Shown here: positions 7,391-15,212 of the stretch, one piece after another | Numbering within the stretch: position 1 is the stretch's first letter | Layout of the letters: each line of letters starts with the position of its first letter | Assembly (NCBI GenBank): GCA_964552795.1 | Contig: CAZKIO010000015.1 | Location: 1-64,000 of the forward strand | Direction of reading: 5' to 3' | DNA from: JAEUHZ01 sp964552795 | Lineage (GTDB): Bacteria > Planctomycetota > UBA1135 > GCA-002686595 | DNA: 64,000 nt | Program-made: the position numbers and the translations under genes | The notes under the pieces: generated by a model | What the model saw: only the letters and a program-made list of their open reading frames with translations | Database searches by the model: none | What the model was told of the DNA's origin: nothing

Positions 7391-8665
7391 CTACTTGGGC
7401 TTGGGCTTGGCGGGCAGGTCGAACTCCATGCTGGCCACGTAGAACTTGCCCGGATCGCTGCGCGAGTTCATCACGAGGTCGAGTGTGCGGCTCAGGCTGC
7501 GCGGCACGGTGCGCTCGTTGACGGTGCCGTTGCAGACGACCTTCACCGGCTTGTCGAGGTCGACCAGCACGTCGTTGAAGTAGACGAAGAAGCTGGGCAC
7601 GCCCTCGCCCTCGACCTCGATCGTGTTCGTGGCGCGATCGACCTTGGCCTTCAGGTAGGCCGTGCCCTGGCCGTCCGTCGGGCGCACCTCCAGCCAGTAC
7701 GCGCGCTTGGGCACCGGCGAGCCGATGTGCAGCACGACCTCCGTCGGGTTCGAGACGCGCGGATGGCCGGTCATCCACGAGTGGATGTCGCTCTCCTTGC
7801 CTTCCGCCATCACGGTGCAGTTGCCGTAGCCGAGCGTCTTCAGCCGCTCGGCCAGCTCCGTGGTCTTGCCGCCGGCGCCGGCGAAGAAGGTCGGCAGGTT
7901 CGACAGGTTCTCGGCGACGACGGCGCCGACGTCGCCCGAACGCCCGATCACGCCCGCGAAGCGGTCCGGGAAGCTCGAAGCGTAGGCCACCGCCAGTTCG
8001 ACGCCGCGGCCGTGACCCGCGAGATAGATCCGGTCGTAGTCGACCGCGAGGTTGCGCAGCACGAGCGAGAACACGTAGGCGACGTTGCCCATGCCGGTCT
8101 CCTTCGTGCCCGAGATGCCCTCGAGCCACACCGACGTGTCCTCCGGCAGCGGGACCGCGACCAGGATGGTCGCGTCGCGCAGATCCGGGTTCGTCCAGCG
8201 TTCGATCAGGTGATCGGTGATCTTCTCCTTCTCGTCCGGGAGGCACAGGATCACGGGGTAGGCCTTGCGCGGGTCGTACTTGCCGGGCATCCACGCGGAG
8301 TAGGTGAACTTGGTCTTGGGGTCCCAGTACGCGGCGACCGTGGTCGTATCGACCTTGCCGCGCGCCACGCTGCCCTTGCGGTCGTAGTCGAACGAGGCCC
8401 ACAGGGCCTGCCCCATCTCGGCGGGCAGCGACAGCGGGTCGCGCTTCAAGCGCTTCTCGATCTTCTCGAGCTCCTTGGAGATGTCCTCCAGCGCCTTGTC
8501 GCGGCCCTTGTTGGCGTTGAGCGCGTCGACGTACGCGCTGAGCTTCTTGCCGAGGCTGTCGTAGTCGCTGCTCTTGAAGGAGTCCTGCGCGGGGACGGGC
8601 GCGGCCAGCACGGCGGCCGCCGCGAGGAGGATCGGACGCGAGAGGAAGTGCGGGGTCGGCATCAT
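7391..8665 (-). CDS. secreted alpha/beta-hydrolase-fold protein lacking the nucleophile serine
   Basis: A 424-residue protein with a signal peptide (residues 1-26, ending APVPA-QD). A charged helical region follows (about 27-95; many Lys/Glu, possible coiled coil). An esterase/dienelactone-hydrolase-like fold comes next: YPVILCLPDE, ATILVAVPLPED, then the strand-elbow-helix RIYLAGHGRGVELAVAYASSF. In active esterases the elbow reads GxSxG; here it is G-H-G-R-G, so Gly replaces the catalytic Ser. A candidate catalytic His remains in SDIHSWMTGHP. The C-terminal ~120 residues look like a beta-rich domain (VEVEGEGVPSFFVYFNDV type). It is probably a binding or scaffolding pseudo-hydrolase, unless a different nucleophile is used. 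Two adjacent ATGs (8665, 8662) could serve as start. Confidence 0.75.
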   Translation of the reverse strand: MMPTPHFLSRPILLAAAAVLAAPVPAQDSFKSSDYDSLGKKLSAYVDALNANKGRDKALEDISKELEKIEKRLKRDPLSLPAEMGQALWASFDYDRKGSVARGKVDTTTVAAYWDPKTKFTYSAWMPGKYDPRKAYPVILCLPDEKEKITDHLIERWTNPDLRDATILVAVPLPEDTSVWLEGISGTKETGMGNVAYVFSLVLRNLAVDYDRIYLAGHGRGVELAVAYASSFPDRFAGVIGRSGDVGAVVAENLSNLPTFFAGAGGKTTELAERLKTLGYGNCTVMAEGKESDIHSWMTGHPRVSNPTEVVLHIGSPVPKRAYWLEVRPTDGQGTAYLKAKVDRATNTIEVEGEGVPSFFVYFNDVLVDLDKPVKVVCNGTVNERTVPRSLSRTLDLVMNSRSDPGKFYVASMEFDLPAKPKPK

Positions 8666-8696
8666 GGTTCAGCTAGGGTCGTTGGAGGGGCGGGTT

Positions 8697-9626
8697 TCAG
8701 CGTAGCGGCGCGGTCGCCGCGGGAGGAGCGTCGCGCCGCGAGAGTTGCGCCAGGGCCCACATCGCCGTCAGGCGGCCGCGGCTCGCGCCCGATCCGGCTT
8801 CGATCCAGGCCCCGGCGAGGCGCCGGGCGCGCTCGGGGTGGCCTGCGTGCAGTTCCAGGCGCGCCAGGACCTCGGCGGCCTCCGGGGCGCCGAGCGTCAA
8901 CGCGGATCCCAGGGCGTGGCGCGCCGCGTCGGCGTCGTCGCGCGCGAGCGCGACGCGCGCGGCCGCGAGGTGCAGCCCCGGATCCGCGGCGCGCGTCGCC
9001 GCGGCCGCGAGCGTCGCGGAAACGAGCGCCTCGGCCGCGTCCACGTCGCCGCGCCGGATCTCGCACTCGACGAGGACGCGCGTCGCGTCGGTTCCGGGCT
9101 CGAGTTCCAGGAGCCGCCGCGCGAGCGCGCGCGCGCCGTCGAGGAGCAGCCCGCGCAGGTTCTCGGCCAGGATCCGCTCGGCCCGTTCGATCCGCGGCGC
9201 GAGTTCCTCCTCCTCGGCCTCGTCGAGCGCCGCCAGCATCGCGTCCGTGCGCGCGTCGCAGACCGCGAACGCGCGCGCCGCGATCCACGCTTCCCCCGGC
9301 AGCCACGCGACGCTCGACCGGGGCGCGGGCACCGGTCGCCGGGCGCGGCCCGCGATCCGCTGCAGTTCCCAGCCCAGGAGCCGCGCGCGGACGAGGTCCG
9401 GTTCCTCGCCGGAAGCGCGCGCGCGTTGTTCCAGTTCCGCGGCGAGGCGCGTCAGGCGCTGCAACTGCGCGCGCGCGCCGGAAGTGTCGCGCGGCGACGC
9501 ATCCAGGCGCTGCACGTCGCGCCACACTGCCGTCCAGTACTCGCGGCTCTCGTCGGACGGATCGGTTGCCGGCGGCGGACCCGCCTGCAGGAACGCCGTG
9601 AGCGCGAGCGCGGTCAGGAGGCCCAG
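8697..9626 (-). CDS. exported alpha-helical (TPR-like) protein of unknown function
   Basis: About 309 residues. The start is unresolved: no ATG, GTG or TTG lies near the sensible N-terminus, so a CTG (9626 or 9617) overlapping the purM stop is the best guess. The first residues form a signal-like segment (LGLLTALALTAFLQAG). The rest is Ala/Arg/Glu-rich and helical, with a basic Pro-containing patch (RRPVPAPRSSVAWLPGE). Three or four TPR-like units cover the C-terminal half, for example DVDAAEALVSATLAAA and DPGLHLAAARVALARDDAD. It is clearly coding by its third-position GC bias and operon fit between purM and the hydrolase-like gene. Family not recognised. Confidence 0.6.
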   Translation of the reverse strand: MGLLTALALTAFLQAGPPPATDPSDESREYWTAVWRDVQRLDASPRDTSGARAQLQRLTRLAAELEQRARASGEEPDLVRARLLGWELQRIAGRARRPVPAPRSSVAWLPGEAWIAARAFAVCDARTDAMLAALDEAEEEELAPRIERAERILAENLRGLLLDGARALARRLLELEPGTDATRVLVECEIRRGDVDAAEALVSATLAAAATRAADPGLHLAAARVALARDDADAARHALGSALTLGAPEAAEVLARLELHAGHPERARRLAGAWIEAGSGASRGRLTAMWALAQLSRRDAPPAATAPLR

Positions 9627-10672
9627 CGCACGACCCCTTCGCCGCCCCGCGCGGGCTCGGTGCGTCCGATGAGCAGCAGCGCTTCGCCCATGGCCTCGAG
9701 GTGCGCGCGCACCGCCGAGAGGTCCGCCTCCTCGACGAATGCCACCATGCCGATGCCCATGTTGAAGACCTGGTAGGCCTCCGCGGGCGCCACGCGACCG
9801 CGCTCGCACAAGAGGCGGAACAGCGCCGGAACCTCCCACGCGCCGCGGTCGATCACCGCGTCGCAGCGTCCCAGCACGCGCGGCACGTTGTCGACCAGGC
9901 CGCCGCCCGTGATGTGCGCCAAGGCATGGATGCGGTTCTGCTCGAGCAGCGGCCACAGGATCGGCAGGTAGTTGCGGTGGACGGCGAGCAACGCCTCCCC
10001 CACCGTCCTGCCGCCGAGTTCCGCCGGCCGGTCGTCGATCCCGAGCTTCAGCTCGTCGAACAGGATGCGCCGCGCCAGCGAGTAGCCGTTGGTGTGCAGG
10101 CCCGACGAAGACAGGCCCACGAGAACCTGCCCCGGACGCACGCGGCTGCCGTCGAGCAGCTTGTCGCGCTTCACGGCGCCGACGATCGTGCCCGCGAGGT
10201 CGAAGTCGCCGGGCTGGTACAGACCCGGCATCTCGGCGGTCTCGCCGCCCAGAAGCGCCAGGCCCCCGTCGCGGCAGGCGTCCGCGCACCCCGCGATGAT
10301 GTCGGCGACCATGTCCGCGTCCATCCGGCCCACGGCCACGTAGTCCAGGAAGAACAGCGGCCACGCGCCCTGCACGAGGATGTCGCCGATGCAGTGGTGC
10401 ACGAGATCGCGGCCGATCGTCGAGTACACGCGCGCGCGCTTGGCGACCTCGAGCTTCGTGCCCACGCCGTCGGTGCTCGCCACCAACAGCGCGTCGCCGA
10501 ACCCCATCCGCGCCGGATCGAACAGGCCGCCGAAGCTGCCGACGTCCCCCACGACGCCGGCCGTGAACGTCGAGCGGATGGCCGCGGTGGCGCGTTCGAC
10601 GGCGTCGTACTTGCGTTGGATGTCGACGCCCGCCTCGGCGTAGCGCGATCGCGATCCGGGGGGTGCGCTCAT
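9614..10672 (-). CDS. purM: phosphoribosylformylglycinamidine cyclo-ligase
   Basis: A 352-residue PurM, step 5 of purine biosynthesis: it closes the imidazole ring of FGAM to AIR using ATP in the cytoplasm. Diagnostic blocks are TDGVGTKLEVA, HHCIGDILVQGAWPLFFLDYVA, LLGGETAEMPGLYQPGDFDLAG, GLSSSGLHTNGYSLARR, HITGGGLVDNVPR and FNMGIGMVAFV. Length is normal and all catalytic regions are present. The start at 10672 is ATG. A TAGGCT box 10 nt upstream could be a promoter element, but it also contains the stop of the Nudix gene, which ends at 10686. purC lies elsewhere in the window on the other strand, so the purine genes are dispersed. Confidence 0.97.
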   Translation of the reverse strand: MSAPPGSRSRYAEAGVDIQRKYDAVERATAAIRSTFTAGVVGDVGSFGGLFDPARMGFGDALLVASTDGVGTKLEVAKRARVYSTIGRDLVHHCIGDILVQGAWPLFFLDYVAVGRMDADMVADIIAGCADACRDGGLALLGGETAEMPGLYQPGDFDLAGTIVGAVKRDKLLDGSRVRPGQVLVGLSSSGLHTNGYSLARRILFDELKLGIDDRPAELGGRTVGEALLAVHRNYLPILWPLLEQNRIHALAHITGGGLVDNVPRVLGRCDAVIDRGAWEVPALFRLLCERGRVAPAEAYQVFNMGIGMVAFVEEADLSAVRAHLEAMGEALLLIGRTEPARGGEGVVRWAS

Positions 10673-10685
10673 GCGGACGACGAGC

Positions 10686-11192
10686 CTAGCGACGCCGGCG
10701 GAACCGCTCCAGGATGCGCGGCCCGTTCCCGAATCCCAGGTCGGCGGGCAGCGCGTGGAGGTCGAACCAGGCCGCGTCGAGGACGTCCGGACCGGGACGC
10801 AGGTCGCCGCCCACGGCGCGGCAGACGAACACCGCCAGGTTCGCCGGCTTGCGGCCCGCCTCGGCCACGAACATCAGGTCGAACAGCTCCTCGACGGCCA
10901 CGACGATCCCGGCCTCCTCGAGGATCTCGCGCGCCGCCGCGGCGGCGGGCTCCTCGTCGATCTCCTGGTAGCCCGCCGGCAGGGCCCAGGATCCCAGGTA
11001 GGGCTCGATCGCGCGGCGCACGAGGAGCACCCGCCGGTGCTCGTCGAGGACGATCCCGGCGGCCGCGCAGGCCGGGTTCTCGTACCAGACGAACGCGCAG
11101 GCGCGGCAGCACGGGCGCTCGCGCCCTTCCACGGGCGCGGGCCCCAGCGGGGCGCCGCAGGCAGGACAATGCTTCGCGGGGCGGTGGGACAA
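10686..11192 (-). CDS. zinc-ribbon Nudix hydrolase (NudC-like)
   Basis: A 168-residue protein with TTG start at 11192; no in-frame ATG or GTG lies near, and a GGAGGAG stretch 16 nt upstream is the best ribosome site. The N-terminal ribbon KHCPACG...CCRAC would bind zinc through four cysteines. It is followed by WYENPACAAAGIVLDE, as in NADH-pyrophosphatase-type Nudix enzymes. The Nudix box at residues 97-119 reads GYQEIDEEPAAAAAREILEEAGI and contains the REILEE metal-binding core; the first position of the consensus box (GxxxxxE) is satisfied by GYQEIDE. It probably hydrolyses a nucleoside-diphosphate-linked substrate. Only 13 nt separate it from purM. It is divergent from dxr. Confidence 0.86.
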   Translation of the reverse strand: MSHRPAKHCPACGAPLGPAPVEGRERPCCRACAFVWYENPACAAAGIVLDEHRRVLLVRRAIEPYLGSWALPAGYQEIDEEPAAAAAREILEEAGIVVAVEELFDLMFVAEAGRKPANLAVFVCRAVGGDLRPGPDVLDAAWFDLHALPADLGFGNGPRILERFRRRR

Positions 11193-11229
11193 GGCACGCG
11201 GCGCTTCTCTCCTCCGCCACGCACAGCAT

Positions 11230-11258
11230 AAGCTAGGCGGGATCCGGCGAGGGGGCAA
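11230..11258 (-). promoter_or_regulatory. candidate promoter of the Nudix-purM operon
   Basis: On the minus strand, TTGCCC (11258-11253), a 17-nt spacer and TAGCTT (11235-11230). It lies in the 99-nt divergent gap between the Nudix gene (start 11192) and dxr (start 11292), and would give a leader of about 30 nt. No comparable box was found for dxr. Confidence 0.35.
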
Positions 11259-11291
11259 CGCGGCCCGCGACCGGGACCCCTGAGTCAGCGC

Positions 11292-12452
11292 ATGCGATCT
11301 GTGATCCTCCTCGGCAGCACCGGCTCGATCGGCACGCAGACGCTCGATCTGGTGCGGATGGAGCGCGGCTCCTTCCGCGTCGAGGGATTGGCCGCGCGCG
11401 CCTCGACCCGCGAACTGCTCGCGCAGGCCGAGGAGTTCCGTCCGCGCTTCGTGGCGCTCACGGACGCGGGCGCGGCGGACGAGTTGCGGCCGCGGCTGCC
11501 GGCCGCGACGCACCTCTTCGCGGGGCCGACGGCCCTGGAGGACCTGTGCCGCGAGGCCGACTACGAGATCGCGGTCCACGGCGTGGTCGGCGCCGCCGGG
11601 GTGTTGCCGTCGGTGCGCGTGCTGGAGCGCGGCCGGCGACTGGCGCTGGCCAACAAGGAATCGCTGGTGGTCGCCGGCGCGCTGCTCATGGCGCTCGCCG
11701 CCGAGCACGGCGCCGAGATCGTGCCCGTGGACAGCGAGCACTCGGCCATCTTCCAGTGCCTGCGCGGAGAGGACATCGGGCGCGTGCGCCGCGTGATCCT
11801 GACGGCGAGCGGCGGCCCGTTCCGCGCGCGGCCGGCGGCGGAGTTCGCCGGCGTCACGCCGGCCGAGGCGCTGCGGCACCCGAACTGGACGATGGGGCCG
11901 CGCATCACGATCGGCTCGGCGACCCTGATGAACAAGGCGCTCGAGATCATCGAGCTGCACCACCTGTTCGGCCTCTCGCGCGAACGGATCGGCGTCATCA
12001 TCCACCCGCAGTCGCTGGTGCACTCGATCGTCGAGTTCGTGGACGGGTCGCTGATCGCGCAGATGGGTCTGCCCGACATGCGCGGTCCGATCCACTACGC
12101 CCTGCACCACCCCGACCGCGCGCCGGCGGACCTCGTGGGCTTCGACCCCGCCGCGTTCCGCACGCTCTCGTTCGAGGAACCCGATCACGCGCGCTTCCCG
12201 GCCCTCGAGCTGGGCTACCGCTGCGTCGATGAGGGCTCGGACGCGGGCACGGTGCTCAACGCGGCGGACGAGATCGCGGTCGCGGCCTTCCTGCGCGAGG
12301 AGATCGCCTTCCCCGAGATCGCGCGCATCAACCGCACGGTGCTCGACCGGCGCCCGGGTCTCGACGGCAGCGTCGAGGACCTCCTGCGCTCCGACGGCAT
12401 CGCACGCTCCCTGGCCTCCCTCGAGATCGCGGCGCTCTCCGCCGCACGCTAG
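11292..12452 (+). CDS. dxr: 1-deoxy-D-xylulose-5-phosphate reductoisomerase
   Basis: A 386-residue DXR, the first committed enzyme of the MEP isoprenoid pathway; it converts DXP to MEP with NADPH and a divalent metal. The N-terminal NADPH fold begins LLGSTGSIGTQTLDLV. The catalytic region has LALANKESLVVAG, PVDSEHSAIFQCL (metal ligands), LTASGGPF, HPNWTMG (flap/active site), TLMNKALEIIELHHLFG and HPQSLVHSIVEFVDGS. Length is normal. The next gene, rseP, starts 15 nt downstream, an order common in bacteria, and a UbiA-type prenyltransferase follows, so a prenyl-using enzyme shares the operon. Confidence 0.97.
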   Translation: MRSVILLGSTGSIGTQTLDLVRMERGSFRVEGLAARASTRELLAQAEEFRPRFVALTDAGAADELRPRLPAATHLFAGPTALEDLCREADYEIAVHGVVGAAGVLPSVRVLERGRRLALANKESLVVAGALLMALAAEHGAEIVPVDSEHSAIFQCLRGEDIGRVRRVILTASGGPFRARPAAEFAGVTPAEALRHPNWTMGPRITIGSATLMNKALEIIELHHLFGLSRERIGVIIHPQSLVHSIVEFVDGSLIAQMGLPDMRGPIHYALHHPDRAPADLVGFDPAAFRTLSFEEPDHARFPALELGYRCVDEGSDAGTVLNAADEIAVAAFLREEIAFPEIARINRTVLDRRPGLDGSVEDLLRSDGIARSLASLEIAALSAAR

Positions 12453-12467
12453 ACGGTCCCTGCAACG

Positions 12468-14285
12468 ATGGACGGATTCCTCCTCGAAGTCTGGCGCTAC
12501 GCGCTGGTCGTGTTCGGCATCGGCCTCGTGATCTTCGTGCACGAGCTGGGCCACTTCCTGGCGGCGCGCTGGTGCGGCGTGCGCGTCGAGACCTTCAGCC
12601 TGGGCTTCGGTCCCAAGCTCCTGGGCTGGACGCGCGGCGCGACCACGTACCAGGTGGCCGCAGTTCCGCTCGGCGGTTTCGTGCGCATGGCCGGCGAGGA
12701 GGTCGCCGAGGGCCGCCCGCCGCTGCCCGACGAGCTGCCCTCGAAGACCGTCGGCCAGCGCTTCCTCATCTACTCGGGCGGCGTGATCATGAACGTCGTC
12801 TTCGCGCTGATCGTGTTCCCGATCATCCTGACCGTGGGCGTGCCGTTCGCGGCGCCCGTGCTGGGACCCTCGGCCCCGGGTTCGCCGGCCTGGCACGCCG
12901 GGCTCGCGCCGGGCACGCGCGTGGAGTCGGTGAACGGCAACCCGGTCTACGGCTTCATCAACATCCCGACCGAGGTCGCGCTGGGTTCGCCCGAGGAGGC
13001 ACGCCTCGTCGTGCGCGACCCGGGGTCCGACGCGCCGCGCAACGTGCGCCTGATCCCCGAGTGGAACGAGGCCCTGGGGGCCTTCTCGATCGGGGCCATG
13101 CCGGCCGCCGATCCCGACGGCACGATCGAGGTGCAGCGCGACTCGCCGGCCGCCCGCGCCGGGCTGCGCGCCGGCGACCGCCTCGTCGCCGTCCCTGACG
13201 CGACGCCGGGTCTCACGCTGGAGGAGCAGCTCGCGCAGGTCTCGCGCGGCGGCCAGCCGGTGCGCGGTCGCTTCCTGCGCGACGGGGCCGAGTTCGAGGC
13301 CGTCGTCCAGCCCGAGCCCGATCCGCGCAACGAGACGCGCCTCCTGGGAGTGGGCCCGCCGTACCGCACCGTGCTCGCCGTGCGCGACACGCCGCTGGCG
13401 CACGGCACGGGCCTGCAGAAGGAGGACCGCGTCCTCTCGGTGAACGACGTCCCCTGCCTGCGGCCCTTCGATCTCCTGGCGGGCCTCGAGGTTCCCGCGC
13501 CGTCCGTGCGCTGGCGCGTGCTGCGCCACGGCTCGCCGCTCGAGTTCGAGAGCCCGGCGCTCGCGCCGGGCCAGGCCGTCGACCTGTTCCACGACATCGC
13601 GCTCGCGCTCGACCAGGACACCAACCAGGTCGTGATCACGCCGGGTTCCGCGGCCGCCGACGCGGGGCTGCGCGACGGCGACCGCATCGTGCGCATCGGC
13701 GGCGCCGAGGTGGCCGGTTTCGCCGACATCCTGGCCGCGGCCAAGTCCGCCGGCGACGGCGCCGCGCTCGCACTGGAGGTCGAGCGGCCCGGCGAGCGCC
13801 TGACGCTCGAGGTCGCGCCGCGCCCGTGGCGCGCGCCGTCCTACGGCCTGGGCATCCGCGACGCGCAGTACCTGTTCCAGGCCGATGGCGCGCTCGACGC
13901 CATCCGCGTCGGCTTCGCGCTCTCCTGGAAGTTCCTCGAGGAGTCTTGGCTCACGCTCAAGCGCATCCTGTTCCGGCAGGTCAGCGGCCAGAACATCGGC
14001 GGCATCATCACGATCGGGGTCGTGTCCCACTCCTTCGCGTCGGTGGGCCTCGCGAAGCTCTTCTACTTCCTGTGCATGCTCAGCATGAACCTGGCGTTCC
14101 TGAACGTGCTGCCGATCCCCGTTCTCGACGGCGGCCACCTGATGTTCCTGCTGATCGAGCGCGTGAAGGGCTCGCCCGTATCGGAGCGCGTGCACGGCTA
14201 CAGCCAGCTCGTCGGCGTCGTGCTGATCGTGTCGTTGATGGTGTACGTGACCTTCAACGACGTCGTGCGCTGGATCGTGCGCTAG
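12468..14285 (+). CDS. rseP: RseP-type site-2 intramembrane metalloprotease with enlarged PDZ region
   Basis: A 605-residue polytopic zinc protease that cleaves transmembrane substrates, typically anti-sigma factors or leftover signal peptides. Segment 1 carries the zinc motif HELGH (FVHELGHFLAARW, residues about 24-36). The second active-site motif NVLPIPVLDGGH, with the catalytic Asp, is near residue 550. E. coli RseP has about 450 residues and two PDZ domains. Here the periplasmic insert spans about residues 115-470 and shows four PDZ-like GLxxGDRI units: PAWHAGLAPGTRVESVNG, AARAGLRAGDRLVAV, HGTGLQKEDRVLSVND and AADAGLRDGDRIVRIGG. The final helices follow LAFLNV. It is in the same unit as dxr. 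Confidence 0.93.
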   Translation: MDGFLLEVWRYALVVFGIGLVIFVHELGHFLAARWCGVRVETFSLGFGPKLLGWTRGATTYQVAAVPLGGFVRMAGEEVAEGRPPLPDELPSKTVGQRFLIYSGGVIMNVVFALIVFPIILTVGVPFAAPVLGPSAPGSPAWHAGLAPGTRVESVNGNPVYGFINIPTEVALGSPEEARLVVRDPGSDAPRNVRLIPEWNEALGAFSIGAMPAADPDGTIEVQRDSPAARAGLRAGDRLVAVPDATPGLTLEEQLAQVSRGGQPVRGRFLRDGAEFEAVVQPEPDPRNETRLLGVGPPYRTVLAVRDTPLAHGTGLQKEDRVLSVNDVPCLRPFDLLAGLEVPAPSVRWRVLRHGSPLEFESPALAPGQAVDLFHDIALALDQDTNQVVITPGSAAADAGLRDGDRIVRIGGAEVAGFADILAAAKSAGDGAALALEVERPGERLTLEVAPRPWRAPSYGLGIRDAQYLFQADGALDAIRVGFALSWKFLEESWLTLKRILFRQVSGQNIGGIITIGVVSHSFASVGLAKLFYFLCMLSMNLAFLNVLPIPVLDGGHLMFLLIERVKGSPVSERVHGYSQLVGVVLIVSLMVYVTFNDVVRWIVR

Positions 14286-14294
14286 GCCGCGAGC

Positions 14295-15212
14295 ATGTCG
14301 ATCGGCCGGCTGCTGCGCCTGTCGCTCGCGCCCAGCGCCGCGGCCGACGCGGTCGCGGGCCTGGTGCTGGGTCACGGCGGCGCGTGGCCGGAGGAAGCGC
14401 GCGCGTGGTGGCTGGTGCCGGCCTCGCTGTGCATCTACCACGGCGCGCTGGCCTGGAACGACTGGGCCGATCGCGAACACGACGCGCGCACCCGTCCGGA
14501 CCGCCCGATCCCCGGCGGCCGCGTCTCCGCGGGCGCTGCGTTCGCGCTCGGCGCCGCGCTGATGCTCGCGGGGATCGCCTGCGCCTGGATCGCCGCGCCG
14601 ACGAGCGCACTGTGGATGGGCGGCGTCGCGGCGTGCGCGGCCGCCTACGACTTCGCGGGCCGCGGCCCGTGGATCGGTCCGCTGCTCCTCGGGCTGTGCC
14701 GCGCGGGGAACCTCGGCGCGGGCATCGCCTGGGTAGCGGCGCGCGAGTGGCGCGTCGTCGCCGACACCGACTCGCTCTGGCCCTGCATCGTGTACGGCGC
14801 GTACGTGTTCCTCGTCTCCCGGCTCGGCCGCATGGAGGACGGCGAGGACGCGCGTCCCATCGGACGTCGCCCGGTGCCGCTGCTGCTCGCGGCAGGCGCG
14901 CTGATCGTCCTCGCGGCGCCGCTGGCCCGGTTCGGACTCGCCTGGTCCCACGCGCCGGCGGTGGCGCTCGGAGCGGCCGCGGCGACCGGACTCTGGCAGG
15001 CCGCGCGGAGCGCAGGGCCGCAGGAAGCGTGGACGCGCGCACGCGTGCAGGCCGCGATGGGCCTGTGCCTGCGCCGCCTGCTGGTGTTCGCGGCGGTGCT
15101 CGTGCTCGCCGACTGGAGCCCCGGGCGGAACACGCCGCTCTTGGCCGCCGGCGTTCTGCTCGCCGGCTACCCGCTGGCTCACGGGCTGCGCCGCGTGTTC
15201 CCGCCGTCCTGA
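14295..15212 (+). CDS. UbiA-family membrane prenyltransferase
   Basis: A 305-residue integral membrane protein with about eight hydrophobic segments. It has the first UbiA Asp-rich motif NDWADREHDARTRPDRPIPG (the NDxxDxxxD type), which binds Mg-diphosphate of a polyprenyl donor. The second motif region, YDFAGRGPWIGPLLLGLCRA, keeps only one Asp and resembles the EboC-like branch rather than classical UbiA or MenA. The acceptor is therefore unknown. It starts 9 nt after rseP and shares a transcription unit with dxr, whose pathway makes the prenyl donor. Its 3' end overlaps the convergent CCA/poly(A) polymerase gene by 34 nt. Confidence 0.82.
   Translation: MSIGRLLRLSLAPSAAADAVAGLVLGHGGAWPEEARAWWLVPASLCIYHGALAWNDWADREHDARTRPDRPIPGGRVSAGAAFALGAALMLAGIACAWIAAPTSALWMGGVAACAAAYDFAGRGPWIGPLLLGLCRAGNLGAGIAWVAAREWRVVADTDSLWPCIVYGAYVFLVSRLGRMEDGEDARPIGRRPVPLLLAAGALIVLAAPLARFGLAWSHAPAVALGAAAATGLWQAARSAGPQEAWTRARVQAAMGLCLRRLLVFAAVLVLADWSPGRNTPLLAAGVLLAGYPLAHGLRRVFPPS

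Noticed and set aside
5809..9601. Long plus-strand open frames of 570 and 1006 codons over 5.8-9.6 kb
   Set aside because: They are opposite to the fused spermidine-synthase and hydrolase-like genes, which have clear motifs; their own translations are Arg/Pro-rich and motif-free.
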